DNA of 33,882 nt from Treponema sp. UBA3870 (GCA_002392275.1 DGGQ01000150.1:562-34443); one strand, 5' to 3'; shown: positions 1-8,160, numbered from the stretch's first letter. Numbers and translations: made by a program. Notes: generated by a model from the letters alone, not told the origin.

Positions 1-350
1 GACACCGCCCCGGCTTTTACCCACTTTTTTGCAGCCTCTTGATACAATGCCGCATAAATCTTCCCGTGATTTTCCGCAACCGCTCCATTCGCACCCATAG
101 GCGAAAAAATTCCTTTCACATCAGTGGAACGAAAAACATTTTCAAAAGGCCCCACACAGCAAAGGAATCCGACCATTTTTTTTCCTTCAAATGCAGCAAC
201 ACCTAATCCGTTTTCGGATAATTGTTCAAGTATCGGAACATTTGAAATTTCAGGAAGCTCCTGTGTAAATGTTCTTTCATAATTGTATACGCCAAGAGCA
301 ATTTCTGCGGCTTCCTCTGTATGTTTCGGTTCAAAGTCTCGAATTATCAT
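1..350 (-). CDS. GNAT-family N-acetyltransferase, N-terminal part (cut by window edge)
   Basis: The minus strand is open from an ATG at 350 to the window edge, giving about 116 residues that start MIIRDFEPKH and contain GVAAFEGKKMVGFLCC. This is the beta2-turn-beta3 pattern of GNAT acetyltransferases, which transfer an acetyl group from acetyl-CoA to an amine. The acetyl-CoA pyrophosphate loop would lie further downstream, outside the window, so the substrate cannot be inferred. The sequence just upstream of the ATG (GGAAAAA) is a weak ribosome-binding site. The fold is fairly likely; the function is unknown. Confidence 0.6.
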   Translation of the reverse strand, partial: MIIRDFEPKHTEEAAEIALGVYNYERTFTQELPEISNVPILEQLSENGLGVAAFEGKKMVGFLCCVGPFENVFRSTDVKGIFSPMGANGAVAENHGKIYAALYQEAAKKWVKAGAV

Positions 351-418
351 TTTTTCCTTTTCTGCAAACTCCGATTTAAATTATTTTTTATGAACAACAC
401 AAATGTAAAAAGAAAGAT

Positions 419-1135
419 TTATTTCAAAAACTTTCCGACAGCAAACAAAACAATCGATGCAATCTCAAAAATCAGAACGAAGACATTGAGGGATTCTTTC
501 CGTCTCATCAAAATCAGAACGGTGTCCAATGCTGCGACAAGAATTATCGGAATCCAGTACAAAAGATTTCTACCCTGTCCCAAAAATAATTTTCTCAGCA
601 TGAACGTGAAGCAGACGACCAAAACCAAAGCCGCGACCGCCTCGATTATATGAAAAAGAACAGAAAGTTTTATGTGCGAATGATACATGACCGGAATCGC
701 CATTGAAAATACCGTGAGATAAACAAGCGAGTACCAGAGCATAAAACGGCTACCGCTTGTTCCCGATATCTGCACGGTACGCAAAACCATCGCCGCAATC
801 AAAAATCCGTAGGAAACAAACTGAACAGGCGGAAGCGTAAACTCGGTGTGCACCATTCCCGACACGAGCATGACTCCTACAGTAATCGTCAGGATTGAAT
901 AGTTTATTTCCGAAGCGGAATCAAAAAGCGATTTCCAGAATCCGCCGTTGAAGCCGACCAAAAGAACAATTGTCGCCAGAATCGAAATGATTGCAAGCAC
1001 GTTCACAAATCCGTCAAAAGCTGTCTCAAAAAATTTTTGCCCGCCGCTCCGACCAATCCGAACAAGACTTTGCACACGCTCAAAAGCCAGAATCAAAAAA
1101 TAAAGCAAAATCAACCAGGAAATTATTTTTTTCAT
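419..1135 (-). CDS. Multi-pass integral membrane protein, unknown function
   Basis: The gene encodes 238 residues dominated by about seven hydrophobic segments: near residues 4-20, 44-64, 78-95, 105-123, 132-150, 158-180 and 190-208, with a last one near the C-terminus. Charged loops are short. The start is supported by AGGAG eight bases before the ATG. I recognise no family motif, and the even spacing of helices says only that it sits in the inner membrane. The next minus-strand gene upstream (ending 1278) is about 140 bp away across a pseudogene remnant, so co-transcription is possible but not shown. It could be a small-molecule sensor or transporter-like membrane protein; no function is assigned. 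Confidence 0.75.
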   Translation of the reverse strand: MKKIISWLILLYFLILAFERVQSLVRIGRSGGQKFFETAFDGFVNVLAIISILATIVLLVGFNGGFWKSLFDSASEINYSILTITVGVMLVSGMVHTEFTLPPVQFVSYGFLIAAMVLRTVQISGTSGSRFMLWYSLVYLTVFSMAIPVMYHSHIKLSVLFHIIEAVAALVLVVCFTFMLRKLFLGQGRNLLYWIPIILVAALDTVLILMRRKESLNVFVLIFEIASIVLFAVGKFLK

Positions 1136-1198
1136 AAGGCAAGCTCCTCAAATGGAATTCAAAAATATCAGCTGAAATTTATCATAGCACACTCATCA

Positions 1199-1282
1199 CT
1201 TAAAATCCACCGCACTTCCTTTCCAGATTTTTCGTCCGTTTTTTTTCTGGATGATTTTGCTTCATTAATATCGTGCGTCACC
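1199..1282 (-). pseudogene. Remnant of an ABC transporter ATPase 3' end (thiQ-like)
   Basis: This stretch closely matches the 3' end of the thiQ-like gene at 3752-3853, both read on the minus strand. It keeps the codons for VTHDI(N)EAK, then lacks 16 bases relative to the intact gene, then keeps the bases for the C-terminal tail (CTGGAAAGGAAG against CTGGGAAGGAAG) out of frame. By eye most aligned positions agree. It is too short to encode anything. It overlaps the last codons of the 258-residue ORF at 1278-2054. The intact and remnant copies lie in the same orientation and flank about 2.5 kb holding two genes. Confidence 0.75.
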
Positions 1283-2054
1283 TCCAGAGATTGATTCTCT
1301 TTTCCGTAATTTCCTGTTCAAGCGTCTTTATCTGAGCGACCTTTTTTGTCTCCCAGTCAAACTCATAGAAACAGATTTTTCCGTCTTTGTATTCGGTAAA
1401 CAAAAATTTATTTTTTCCTAGGTTTTCATAATAATAAATCGACGATGAAATTTTCTGGATGTTTTTTCCGTCATAATCTGAAACATATAAAGAAATGTTG
1501 TCTTTGCTGTCGAGTTTTTTATCGCCGTTTGAATCTTCCTCAACCACGGCATAGACATTGAAATCATGAACAAACAAATACGAAGGTGCAAGATCCTCAT
1601 ACACTGTCGATGTTACATAATACCCTGCGGTATTTTTCAATTCATACTTGTAGATATATGCCTTTGACGGAAAAAGACTGTACTCTTTTTCATCCTTTAC
1701 GAATATAAAATTGACGGTCTGTGACGAAGAAGGCCGGTACGACTGACCGATTGAATTTGAAAATTCCATATCACTGTAAACTGGTCTACCAAGCTCATCA
1801 GATTTAATCGCCTTTGTTGAAACCTCAAAAACATACACGTCATCTATTTTTTTAAGGAAGTCAACCGACTCTTTCGTTTCTTCAGGGCTCAACTCTTCAT
1901 CCGAATCCACAATCGAAATGTGGGGCGTTTCAGATTTATGTCTTGGAATGGAAGAAATCTTTTCAACCAGAAACGAAACTATTCCGACAAGCGCAATAAC
2001 AAGCACCAGCACATAATCGATTTTTTTAATGATTTCAAAATTAAATTTTTTCAT
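1278..2054 (-). CDS. Membrane-anchored extracytoplasmic protein, unknown function
   Basis: The gene encodes 258 residues. A single hydrophobic segment near residues 13-30 follows a lysine-rich start (MKKFNFEIIKK), which suggests an uncleaved signal anchor. The rest is soluble, rich in Tyr, Asp, Lys and Ser, and looks beta-rich, resembling repeated-strand reporter or propeller-type domains. A DSNGDKKLDSKDN segment around residue 175 has the D-x-[ND]-x-D pattern of a calcium-binding loop. GGAGG lies a few bases before the ATG. The C-terminal codons run into the ABC ATPase remnant, so the present stop may have been created by the rearrangement. No family is recognised. Confidence 0.7.
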   Translation of the reverse strand: MKKFNFEIIKKIDYVLVLVIALVGIVSFLVEKISSIPRHKSETPHISIVDSDEELSPEETKESVDFLKKIDDVYVFEVSTKAIKSDELGRPVYSDMEFSNSIGQSYRPSSSQTVNFIFVKDEKEYSLFPSKAYIYKYELKNTAGYYVTSTVYEDLAPSYLFVHDFNVYAVVEEDSNGDKKLDSKDNISLYVSDYDGKNIQKISSSIYYYENLGKNKFLFTEYKDGKICFYEFDWETKKVAQIKTLEQEITEKRINLWR

Positions 2055-2081
2055 ATTTTCCTCCAGAAAAACTGTTAATAT

Positions 2082-3671
2082 TTAACGCTCTTCAACTTCC
2101 CACTCAACGATGTTGCACTCCGCAGTAGAAAAGTTCACGCCGATTTTGAAGAGCTTTCTTTTATCTGTCAGATACGGTTTTGCATAATTCTGCTCCTCAA
2201 TCTGTTTCAGTGCATCGCTTGCAGAAATGTCACGCTTGAACTCAAAAATGTAAACGTAGTCGGATGTTTCAAGTATACAGTCAGCACGTCCCTTTGCGCT
2301 GTGAACTTCGGTTCTGGCATATTTCCCCATCATCGTGAGCGACATGAAGATTACGTTCTGAAAATTCTGTTCCGTCACTGACTCGGCATCACTTCCGGCG
2401 GGATACGGCAAGAGTGCGAACAATGCGGTAAACCAGTCCCTCATTCCGTCGGTGTTTCCTTCCTCAACCGCATCATCCAGAATATCGATATTGAACGGTG
2501 CCGGCTTGTCCTCAACATGCAGATAACTTGGCGCAAGGCTGTTCAAAAAACCGTATTTGACTTCCGCATTCGGAAAACCAAGTTTGTATGAATTCTGCCT
2601 CCGGTTCCAGCTTTTTATCGTGAGGTATCCGGACTGGTAGAAAAGTGGCACGGGATCTGCATTTTCCGGTCGGTAATCCTTTATACCGCTTTCGGATATC
2701 TTAACGTCACCGGACAGTTGTCGTATGTCGTAATTCGATGAGTTCAACTTATTTATTAAGAACGTCGGGGTTCCGCTTTCAAACCAATAGTACCCGAACC
2801 TGTTTTCATCAAAGCAATGCAGCAGGCTGAAAGGATTGTACATTCCATCGTCGCTGCTTGAAAAGTGATATCCGTCGTACATCCGCTTCAATTCGTCAAG
2901 GCACTCGTTTTCGGAAAGCCCGTTTGCGTCCGCTAGATTTTTTATGTAAGGAACAAAATTTTTCTCCAGCTCGATTTGCGAAATGCCGCAGAGTCCGTTG
3001 TATTTTACGTTGAGCGAAATGTCCGTAAGCTGATTCAAATCACTGAATATGCTTACCTTGCTGAATTTGGTTACGCCCGTGAACATGTAGAATTTTAAGT
3101 ATTCATCGCAGTCCTTCAGCGTGGCAAAGAATGCCTTGTACAATGTTCTGTTTGCTTCTTCCTGCTCAGGATTTACGCTCATATTTTTCAAAAGAGGATT
3201 GTCATATTCGTCAATAAGCACGACAACTTTTCTACCGGTTTTCTTTACAGCATTCTCCAGCGCCTTTGCAAAACGAATTGCCAGCGTCGGCTCCTCATGC
3301 GGAAGTCCATATTTTTCTTCAAAATCATTTAGCGTTGTCCTGAGTTTTTCAGAAAGCCCTTCTTTTTCCGTAAACTCACCGCTTGCAAGTGAAAAATAAA
3401 GCACAGGATGTTCCGCCCACGGCTCACTGTTTTCGGATTCAAGTTTTTCAATTTCAAGTCCCCGGAACAAATCTTTACAACCAAGGAAGTAGTATTTAAT
3501 AGTAGAAAGAAGAAGACTTTTTCCAAATCGACGCGGACGGCTTAAAAAAACTGCACGGTTTGTTTGCGTCAGTTCATAAATCAGAGAAGTCTTATCAACA
3601 TAAATATAATTCCCTTCACGAAGAACCCTAAAATCTTGTACGCCTAACGGCAAACGCTGCAACTTTTCCAT
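2082..3671 (-). CDS. AAA-ATPase-like protein with C-terminal PD-(D/E)XK nuclease-fold domain
   Basis: This 529-residue protein matches the AAA-ATPase_like plus PDDEXK_9 architecture (the old DUF1703 group). It begins with the family's typical LPLGVQDFRVLREGNYIYVDKT. A P-loop-like RPRRFGKSLL occupies residues 45-54, and a Walker B segment VVVLIDEYDNPLL occupies 149-161. Near the C-terminus, GRAD(464) and FE(477)FK(479) form the D...ExK active-site pattern of PD-(D/E)XK enzymes. Length is normal. The cellular role of the family is not established; the genes occur in many copies in treponemes and Bacteroidetes and are often suspected of mobility or defence roles. Here it lies between direct repeats derived from a thiQ-like gene. 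No clear Shine-Dalgarno is visible at this ATG. Confidence 0.9.
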   Translation of the reverse strand: MEKLQRLPLGVQDFRVLREGNYIYVDKTSLIYELTQTNRAVFLSRPRRFGKSLLLSTIKYYFLGCKDLFRGLEIEKLESENSEPWAEHPVLYFSLASGEFTEKEGLSEKLRTTLNDFEEKYGLPHEEPTLAIRFAKALENAVKKTGRKVVVLIDEYDNPLLKNMSVNPEQEEANRTLYKAFFATLKDCDEYLKFYMFTGVTKFSKVSIFSDLNQLTDISLNVKYNGLCGISQIELEKNFVPYIKNLADANGLSENECLDELKRMYDGYHFSSSDDGMYNPFSLLHCFDENRFGYYWFESGTPTFLINKLNSSNYDIRQLSGDVKISESGIKDYRPENADPVPLFYQSGYLTIKSWNRRQNSYKLGFPNAEVKYGFLNSLAPSYLHVEDKPAPFNIDILDDAVEEGNTDGMRDWFTALFALLPYPAGSDAESVTEQNFQNVIFMSLTMMGKYARTEVHSAKGRADCILETSDYVYIFEFKRDISASDALKQIEEQNYAKPYLTDKRKLFKIGVNFSTAECNIVEWEVEER

Positions 3672-3754
3672 GTGAACATCATATCACGGATTGGAAGAAA
3701 AATCCACAGCACAAGTCACATCACAATTTCGTGCAAAAAATGATTCTGTGCAAT

Positions 3755-4444
3755 TTAAAAATCAGCCGCGCTTCCTTCCCAGACTTTTCGTCCGTCCTTT
3801 ATCTGGATGATTCTGTCGCTGACCGTTTTTGCTTCATCAATATCGTGCGTCACCATGATTGCGCAAAAACCAAAATCGCGCTGCATTTTTTTTATGTCGG
3901 CTGCAAGTTTTTTTCTAAGGTCGGAATCAACCGCGCTCAATGGTTCATCCAGCAGAACAAGTTTCGGTTCCACAATCAAAGTTCTTGCAAGCGCGCATCT
4001 TTGTGCTTCCCCACCGCTCAAAGTCTCTGGATTTCTTTTTCCGAATCCGTCAAGCCCCACACGTTCCAAAAATGATTCAGCTTTTTTATGCGCATCTTTT
4101 TTTTTCATTCCATGGCACCGTAATCCATAAGCCACATTTTCAAGGACAGACATGTTCAAAAACAAAGCGGAGTTCTGAAAAACCATTCCCAGATTTCTTT
4201 TTCCGCTCGGAAGATTTGTTATGTCATCACCGTCCAAAATGATTTTGGAATTTACGGTCGAATCCTTTTTGTCGATTGATTCAAGTCCCGCAATCATTTT
4301 CAGTACGGTTGATTTTCCGCTTCCGCTCGGTCCAACAATCGAAACAAAACATTTTTCTTCTATATTAAATGATATGTTCACATCAAAATTATCTCTTGAG
4401 TCAGGAAAATTTTTGTAGAGGTTCTCACATTCAAGGAAACTCAT
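3755..4444 (-). CDS. thiQ: Thiamine ABC transporter, ATP-binding protein
   Basis: The gene encodes 229 residues, a usual length for a ThiQ-type ATPase. It shows Walker A GPSGSGKST (38-46), the Q-loop Q90, signature LSGGE (142-146), Walker B LVLLDEP (162-168) and the switch histidine H200 in VTHD. It powers uptake of thiamine or a thiamine phosphate through the ThiP permease at the inner membrane. Its ATG overlaps the thiP stop (ATGA), with GGAGGTGA inside the end of thiP serving as the ribosome-binding site, so it is translationally coupled. The TPP riboswitch upstream of thiB supports thiamine as substrate. A shortened copy of its 3' end lies at 1199-1282. Confidence 0.88.
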   Translation of the reverse strand: MSFLECENLYKNFPDSRDNFDVNISFNIEEKCFVSIVGPSGSGKSTVLKMIAGLESIDKKDSTVNSKIILDGDDITNLPSGKRNLGMVFQNSALFLNMSVLENVAYGLRCHGMKKKDAHKKAESFLERVGLDGFGKRNPETLSGGEAQRCALARTLIVEPKLVLLDEPLSAVDSDLRKKLAADIKKMQRDFGFCAIMVTHDIDEAKTVSDRIIQIKDGRKVWEGSAADF

Positions 4445-6066
4445 TTTTCACCTCCAAATCTTTTTGCGGCAAAAAAAACAACCGAGCAGACAAGACCTAG
4501 AATCAAGCCGGAAACGCATGCTTCGGTAAATCTGTAGCTTGATGCAAGTCTGTATGTAAAAAGCGAAAGCGTTGAAAATTTCTGCATGGACAAAACCAAG
4601 GGCAATGTCGCATCCCCCGCGCTGATTGCAAAACAAAATCCTAGCGCACTCAAAATGCCCCGCCATGAATATGGAATTATGATTTTAAAAATCCTGTTCA
4701 GGGGATTTGACGAAAGCACGCTTGCGGAATCCAAAACAGTCTGCGGGATTTTTGACATCTGTGAATGAATCTGCCGGAAAGCAAACGGCCATGACAGCGC
4801 AGTCTGTGCCATAACCAAAACCACCGGCGAAGAGTTTTTAAAAACAGATGACATTCCAATTCCTATGGCAACCGACGATACCGCCATTGGTAAAATTGGG
4901 AGCGTATAAAAAAAAGCGGTCATGCGTTTTGTTTTTGACAGGCGGACCACTGTTGAATAAAAAAAACCGGAGACCGTACACAAAAGTGATGTACATGCCG
5001 CAACGAAAAATGTATTTCCAAGCGACGAGCAAAAATCTTTCATCGCAAAAACTTTTTTCCAAGCATCAAAAGAAAAATGATTCTGTCCTCCGTTTTTTGA
5101 AACAAAGGAGCCAAAGAAAATTGAAATGAGGGGAAGCAAAAAAAAGACCGCAACAATCAAAAAATAAATTCCAGTAAATATTTTTTTTACACCCAAAATC
5201 TTTGTTCTGCGGTTCTCAAAAAAAACTACCAGATGGTTCCGCCGCATTTTCTTTTCAAGCACGCTCCATAAAAAAAGCATGACAAGCGCGGAAAAAGTTT
5301 CCACAAGCGAAAGTATTGCAACGGACTTAAAATCCAAACTGCTTCGGCCTGCATGATAGATTTCAAGTTCAAGCGTTGAAGTTCCTGGCGCACCAAAAAG
5401 CAGGACAATCATAAAAGAAAAAAAACAAAAAAGAAAAACAGGAATGCACGCCGAAACAAGGGAAGGAAAAATCTGCCGGAATGTTATTGTAAAAAAAATC
5501 TTTATTTCGCCCGCACCCAAAAGTCTTGCGCTGTCTGTCTGCGAGCTGTCCAAAGTTTTCCATGAATCAGCGACGCTCACCATGACAAGCGGAAAATTGT
5601 AGAAGCCCTGAACCATTACGATGCCCCAGAACGAATACAAAAATTTCAGCGGCGCATCTTTCAAATTAAAAACCGACATCAAAAATCTGTTGAACATTCC
5701 GTTCATGCCGAAAGTCGAAATATAGCCGAGCACGACAATCAATGGAGGAACGCACAGCGGAACTGCTCCAAAAAAATAGAGAACCTTTTGTCCAAAAAAT
5801 TTTTTGTTTGCAAGAAGATAAGCGGCTGGAATCCCCACGGCCACGGAAATCAGCATGGAGACTAGCGCCTGTAAAAATGTGTATGCCGTGATTTTTAAAA
5901 TGCGGAAAAAACTGTGCGTGGATTTAAAATCTATTTCCGATAAAAAAATCGGAAGCACGGCACGGAAGAATGGAATCAAAAAAGACAGAACCGCCAGAAC
6001 AAAAACCGACAGCGCAAAAACGCAAAGCAGATTTTTGAACGGCGATTTAAAAATCCGTCTTCTCAT
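4441..6066 (-). CDS. thiP: Thiamine ABC transporter, permease (fused two-half)
   Basis: The gene encodes 541 residues made of two homologous membrane halves of about six helices each, as in ThiP and the FbpB family, so one polypeptide forms the whole channel. Each half carries an EAA-like loop that docks the ATPase: around DSARLLGAGEIKIFF in the first half and DSASVLSSNPLNRIFKI in the second. Its start overlaps the thiB stop (ATGA) and its stop overlaps the thiQ start, so the three genes are a tightly coupled operon in the order binding protein, permease, ATPase. Iron(III)-uptake permeases are close relatives; the TPP riboswitch decides for thiamine. Confidence 0.88.
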   Translation of the reverse strand: MRRRIFKSPFKNLLCVFALSVFVLAVLSFLIPFFRAVLPIFLSEIDFKSTHSFFRILKITAYTFLQALVSMLISVAVGIPAAYLLANKKFFGQKVLYFFGAVPLCVPPLIVVLGYISTFGMNGMFNRFLMSVFNLKDAPLKFLYSFWGIVMVQGFYNFPLVMVSVADSWKTLDSSQTDSARLLGAGEIKIFFTITFRQIFPSLVSACIPVFLFCFFSFMIVLLFGAPGTSTLELEIYHAGRSSLDFKSVAILSLVETFSALVMLFLWSVLEKKMRRNHLVVFFENRRTKILGVKKIFTGIYFLIVAVFFLLPLISIFFGSFVSKNGGQNHFSFDAWKKVFAMKDFCSSLGNTFFVAACTSLLCTVSGFFYSTVVRLSKTKRMTAFFYTLPILPMAVSSVAIGIGMSSVFKNSSPVVLVMAQTALSWPFAFRQIHSQMSKIPQTVLDSASVLSSNPLNRIFKIIIPYSWRGILSALGFCFAISAGDATLPLVLSMQKFSTLSLFTYRLASSYRFTEACVSGLILGLVCSVVFFAAKRFGGEK

Positions 6067-7103
6067 TTACCGAGAACATCCATTATTGTCTGGACATAAT
6101 CATCATTTTTTGAAGCGTCGTATTCCAAAACTTTTGTCGGAAGAGGCGCGGCAGTCTTGTAGCTTTCGGGAAGATCAAAACCATGGTTTGCAGGATACAT
6201 CCACTGTGTAAGAGGAAGAACCTTCTGGGCATCAATAGAAATCATAAAATCCATGAACGCCTTTGCACCTTTTTTGTTCGGGGCATTTTTCAAAAGACCG
6301 AATCCTTCGACCTGCATTACATGGCCCTCATCAAAAATCAAAGTCACGTAGCGGTCATTGTTTTCATACTCAACATTGTATGCGGGACTTGTGTTGTAGC
6401 TTATGCACAAAGGAGCCTCGCCGTTCTGGAACATTCCCCACCCTTCGCTCCAGCCGGATGTCATGGTAAGGATGTTCGGCTTCAACGCTTTCCAATAATC
6501 AGAAAGTTTTTCGCCATAAACAGCGGCAGTCCATGATGCAAAACCAAGTCCCGGAGTTGAAGTGCGCGGATCCATCAGAATTATTTTTTTCTCATAAACC
6601 GGAAGTGTCAAATCTTCAAGAGACTTCGGAGCAGGAACAGAGGACTGGGTATCATAGATGATTGCAAAATATCCATAGTCATAGGGAGTCAGATTCCAAT
6701 TTCCGCCGAGACTTTCTTCATGCCGCAAATCAAAAAGAACTTTGTTGTCTGCCTCAAGCGGCTTGTATGATTCAAGGATTCCTTCTTTCAAAGCTTTTGG
6801 AGCAAGGTTGTTATCGATTCCCAAAACCACGTCGGCCTGCACATCTTTTTTTTCAAGCACCGCCCGGTTGTAAGCCTGAACAGCATCTCCGCAGTCAACA
6901 AGATTCAAAGTGTAACCGGTCTTTTCCTTGAACAGCTTCACAAGCTCAGGACCAGGCCCCCACTCCCCGGCAAAACTGTCGTAAGTGTAGACGACAACTT
7001 CATTCAATCTTTCTTCAGAAGTTTTTTTTGATTTGCAGCTTACAAGAAGAGCGGCAAAAGCCATAGAAACAGAAACAAATTTTACGAAAGTATTTTTTTT
7101 CAT
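6063..7103 (-). CDS. thiB: Thiamine ABC transporter, substrate-binding lipoprotein
   Basis: The gene encodes 346 residues with a lipoprotein signal peptide ending in LLVSC, so Cys23 is the likely lipid-modified residue. The mature part is a type II periplasmic binding protein of the ThiB/TbpA family: VVYTYDSFAGEWGPGPELVKLFKEKTG, the following VDCGDAVQAYNR, and LTPYDYGYFAIIYDT are typical. It captures thiamine or its phosphates and delivers them to ThiP. It is the first gene of the operon. The ribosome-binding site GGAGGAA lies inside the 3' edge of the TPP aptamer, so translation should fall when TPP is plentiful. Most Gram-negative ThiB proteins are periplasmic; lipid anchoring is common in spirochaetes. 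Confidence 0.92.
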   Translation of the reverse strand: MKKNTFVKFVSVSMAFAALLVSCKSKKTSEERLNEVVVYTYDSFAGEWGPGPELVKLFKEKTGYTLNLVDCGDAVQAYNRAVLEKKDVQADVVLGIDNNLAPKALKEGILESYKPLEADNKVLFDLRHEESLGGNWNLTPYDYGYFAIIYDTQSSVPAPKSLEDLTLPVYEKKIILMDPRTSTPGLGFASWTAAVYGEKLSDYWKALKPNILTMTSGWSEGWGMFQNGEAPLCISYNTSPAYNVEYENNDRYVTLIFDEGHVMQVEGFGLLKNAPNKKGAKAFMDFMISIDAQKVLPLTQWMYPANHGFDLPESYKTAAPLPTKVLEYDASKNDDYVQTIMDVLGK

Positions 7104-7195
7104 ATACTTCCTCCGCCGGCATTATCCGGATCAGGTTAGGGACTCCATGCGGAATCCTGCGGGTATAATCTCAGGCCTTGCGACCACCCCGGTAT
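7104..7195 (-). promoter_or_regulatory. TPP riboswitch (THI element)
   Basis: Reading the minus strand, this leader has all the conserved THI-box parts in order: GGGGTGG, CTGAGA (7174-7169), TACCC, ACCTGATCCGGATAATGCCGG and then CGGAGGAA. The outer P1 helix can form between ATAC (7195-7192) and GTAT (7107-7104). The thiB Shine-Dalgarno GGAGG lies within the conserved 3' strand, three to eight bases before the ATG. This predicts direct masking of the ribosome-binding site when TPP binds, without a separate expression platform. No terminator hairpin is seen between aptamer and gene. Confidence 0.95.
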
Positions 7196-7203
7196 TGCGG
7201 AAC

Positions 7204-7232
7204 ATATTAAAATATTTTTTTACGAAGGTCAA
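7204..7232 (-). promoter_or_regulatory. Sigma-70 promoter of the thiBPQ operon
   Basis: On the minus strand TTGACC (7232-7227) and TAATAT (7209-7204) are separated by exactly 17 bases. The predicted transcript start is near 7197, just at the 5' edge of the TPP aptamer, so the message would begin almost directly with the riboswitch. Confidence 0.75.
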
Positions 7233-7405
7233 GGAAATGAAAATTTGTCATTTATTCCTGATTTCAGAAATCCTGAGTTTTGTTACAGCCACCATGATAA
7301 GGGAGAAGCCTCTCCCCACGCGCCCACTACGTCGGTCGCTCCCCTCTCTACGGGATAAAACCCATTACCTCTGCCGGACGCCGCTACACTCTGCCGGGAA
7401 CCCTT
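7233..7405. other. Intergenic region with short hairpins, no gene seen
   Basis: This gap lies between the thi promoter and the end of the XRE gene. It holds a GGGAGA-AG-CC-TCTCCC hairpin near 7301-7316, a GGGATAAAACCC hairpin near 7350, and two TCTGCCGG copies near 7372 and 7390. It looks like degraded repeat DNA. Either strand's terminators could lie here, but none has a clear T-run. Confidence 0.4.
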
Positions 7406-7675
7406 CTAAACGCCCGTAACGCCCAAAAGATCAAGCACAGAAACATCCAGCACCTTTGCCATAACCAAAAGCTCTATGTCCGTAACGAACCTTTTTCCGC
7501 ACTCAATTCTCTGTATGGCATTTTTGTCGAGATCGATTCCCAAGAGCTGCAGTTTGTCTGCCAATGCACGCTGAGAAAGAGCCGGACTTTTTGATTTCCT
7601 AATCCGGGCAATATTTTCCCCGGAGATATTATTTGAGTCACCGTTTTTATTCTTGAACATAGGCAATATTGACAT
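7406..7675 (-). CDS. XRE-family helix-turn-helix transcriptional regulator
   Basis: The gene encodes up to 89 residues forming one HTH_3 (Cro/CI-type) domain: ENIARIRKSKSPALSQRALADKLQLLGIDLDKNAIQRIECGKRFVTDIELLVMAKVLDVSVLDLLG. There is no sensing or peptidase domain, so it is probably a simple repressor. An in-frame TGA sits directly before the first ATG, which itself lies inside a palindrome; a second possible start is the ATG at 7660 (MFKNKNG). Neither has a good ribosome-binding site, so the start is uncertain and the message could be nearly leaderless. Two related palindromes upstream suggest autoregulation and control of the divergent gene at 7813. Confidence 0.85.
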   Translation of the reverse strand: MSILPMFKNKNGDSNNISGENIARIRKSKSPALSQRALADKLQLLGIDLDKNAIQRIECGKRFVTDIELLVMAKVLDVSVLDLLGVTGV

Positions 7676-7689
7676 TCAGTGCTTGTCAA
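7669..7689. promoter_or_regulatory. Putative regulator operator 1 (imperfect palindrome)
   Basis: TTGACA and TGTCAA arms enclose a centre containing TTCAGTGCT; the sequence shares TTGACATTCAGTG with operator 2. It overlaps the first possible start codon of the XRE gene, so a bound repressor would block its expression. Confidence 0.55.
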
Positions 7690-7720
7690 CCATGAGGATA
7701 CATGGTAAACTGGTTGCAAA

Positions 7721-7739
7721 TGACATTCAGTGAATGTCA
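7721..7739. promoter_or_regulatory. Putative regulator operator 2 (perfect palindrome)
   Basis: TGACATTCAGTGAATGTCA is a perfect 9-1-9 palindrome. Its centre is 51 bp from the centre of operator 1, close to five helical turns, so two dimers could bind on the same DNA face. It lies between the divergent XRE gene and the gene at 7813. Confidence 0.65.
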
Positions 7740-7812
7740 AATTGCGGGGAAGGACTTTTTTTGCTTATGAAGCAATTAAAAATTCCCAAACAGATATTTT
7801 TAGGAGGCAGAT

Positions 7813-8160
7813 ATGCAGATGACAGAGCAGGATTATTGCAATCCAGATTGGGCGAATTATGATGAGGATGGAAGTTTGCCAAGTTCTTATCGTGATATAT
7901 CGAGGTGGATTAGTAGCAGGTCAAAGTGGTTTTGTACAGAAACTGACATGTTCTCGGAGAGATGGTTCTCGGATGGAAAAAGCTACACTTCTTCGGCTGT
8001 ATCATCTTGGTACAACAAATATAAGAATGGTTGTGATGGCATCAAAGTCGTTTTCACAGGGCGATCCGCAAACCAAAGGACTGGCGAAGTCTATATATTA
8101 AGTTTCAATGTCGTGCATAGCGACGGTATGGGTTTTGTGGAATTTGGCTATCATCAGTAA
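7813..8160 (+). CDS. Orphan protein rich in Trp, Tyr and Ser, unknown function
   Basis: The gene encodes 115 residues with no signal peptide or membrane segment. AGGAGG seven bases before the ATG at 7813 makes it a convincing gene. The middle is rich in aromatic residues and Ser (SRWISSRSKWF, SERWFSDGKSYTSSAVSSWYNKY) and the end looks beta-rich (IKVVFTGRSANQRTGEVYILSFNVV). I recognise no family. It is divergent from the XRE regulator with two palindromic operators between them, which suggests control by that regulator. It is the first plus-strand gene of the island leading to the Cys-rich peptide and radical SAM enzyme, but about 500 bp of mostly decayed sequence separate them, so a shared role is only a guess. 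Confidence 0.65.
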   Translation: MQMTEQDYCNPDWANYDEDGSLPSSYRDISRWISSRSKWFCTETDMFSERWFSDGKSYTSSAVSSWYNKYKNGCDGIKVVFTGRSANQRTGEVYILSFNVVHSDGMGFVEFGYHQ

